Program-made: the position numbers and the translations under genes | Source of the DNA: Cupriavidus gilardii | GTDB lineage: Bacteria > Pseudomonadota > Gammaproteobacteria > Burkholderiales > Burkholderiaceae | Assembly (NCBI RefSeq): GCF_013314895.1 | Contig: NZ_JABTYE010000003.1 | Location: 62,001 to 126,000, forward strand | DNA: 64,000 nucleotides | Direction: 5' to 3' | Notes under the pieces: model-generated | The model's input: the letters and a program-made list of their open reading frames with translations, nothing else | The model's database searches: none | Told to the model about the DNA's origin: nothing | Shown: positions 63,639 through 64,000 of the stretch, piece after piece | Position numbering within the stretch: position 1 is the stretch's first letter | Layout: every line of letters begins with the position of its first letter

Positions 63639-64000
63639 CTAGCGGCGGTCGCCCAGCACGGTCGCGCGGGTGAAGTCCTCGATATTGTCCAGCAGCGCGT
63701 CGAGCGCCGCGCCCGCGCCATCGACATCGCCCTCGGCGATGGCAGCGGCGACACGGGCGTGCAGGCGCGCCATCTCGGGAAGATCGGCGGCCTGCTTGTA
63801 GTGAAAATACCAGAAGCGGCGCGACAGCCCGTGCATCAACCGCATCGCGCCCTCGGCAAACTCGTTGCGCGCGGCCTGCAGGCACAGCTCGTTGAAGCCC
63901 GCATCGGCGCGCACGAACGCGACTTCGTCGCCCTTCTTCGATGACCGCTCGAACTCGGCGGCAAGCCGCCGAAAAGCCTGGCGCTCTTCGACGGTGGCGC
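63639..64000 (-). CDS. GntR-family regulator, FCD domain (partial, 5' end outside window)
   Basis: Only the C-terminal 120 residues are visible. They form the helical FCD ligand domain of FadR-type GntR regulators: VAFVRADAGFNELCLQAARNEFAEGAMRLMHGLSRRFWYF, then LPEMARLHARVAAAIAEGDVDGAGAALDALLDN. The usual metal-binding D...H...H pattern is only partly recognisable (D and H in ADAGFNELCLQA and MARLHARV). The DNA-binding domain and start lie beyond base 64000. Confidence 0.82.
   Translation of the reverse strand, partial: ATVEERQAFRRLAAEFERSSKKGDEVAFVRADAGFNELCLQAARNEFAEGAMRLMHGLSRRFWYFHYKQAADLPEMARLHARVAAAIAEGDVDGAGAALDALLDNIEDFTRATVLGDRR

Overview
The window is high-GC bacterial chromosome. 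Bug/TctC-type binding proteins, an Omp32-like porin, a DUF4382 lipoprotein and a taurine cluster with a DUF81 sulfite exporter point to a beta-proteobacterium of the Burkholderiales, most likely Cupriavidus or a close relative (inference from gene content only). I found no rRNA, tRNA, insertion sequence, prophage or CRISPR array.

Layout. 1-673 is a ketopantoate-reductase-type gene cut by the window edge. 924-2540 is a Tat-exported periplasmic glucan protein (OpgD-like). 2565-6051 is a lower-GC pair of minus-strand genes, one with an F-box-like motif and one with hydrophobic hairpins; both look like effector proteins. 6258-9075 holds a small secreted protein, a DUF2269 / SDR-DoxX pair and a membrane protein. 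9275-10618 is NADP-glutamate dehydrogenase.

10856-28403 is the core of the window: an almost complete taurine dissimilation regulon. It holds an IclR regulator, tauABC (uptake), pta, tauE (sulfite export), xsc, an APC permease, tauX-tauY (taurine dehydrogenase) and the MocR-type regulator tauR. Taurine would be deaminated to sulfoacetaldehyde by TauXY, cleaved by Xsc to sulfite and acetyl phosphate, converted to acetyl-CoA by Pta, and the sulfite exported by TauE. pta and xsc share a near-identical promoter architecture. The cluster is interrupted by a HipA-like kinase lacking its N-terminal subdomain and by a CobS/CobT-like AAA+/VWA pair.

28659-40382 holds a tannase-family lipoprotein, an unknown small protein, a pcm / erythromycin-esterase-family pair, a LysR-headed CoA-transferase / Bug / enoyl-CoA hydratase operon, LoiP protease, a porin and a 7Fe ferredoxin. 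40486-46271 holds two lipoproteins and a PqqU (YncD)-type TonB receptor coupled to a PQQ-type sugar dehydrogenase. 46348-49685 is a TetR regulator overlapping a rifampicin-phosphotransferase-like enzyme. 49729-58075 holds a chemoreceptor, a thioredoxin, a DinB protein, a Fur-box-preceded catecholate siderophore receptor plus binding protein, and a two-component system. 57997-64000 holds purT, gamma-glutamyltransferase, an SDR, a periplasmic protein and a partial GntR/FCD regulator.

Several intergenic gaps carry members of one palindromic repeat family (core CTCTCCC...GGGAGAG), often in mirrored pairs. Start codons were re-chosen from Shine-Dalgarno positions and known N-termini.
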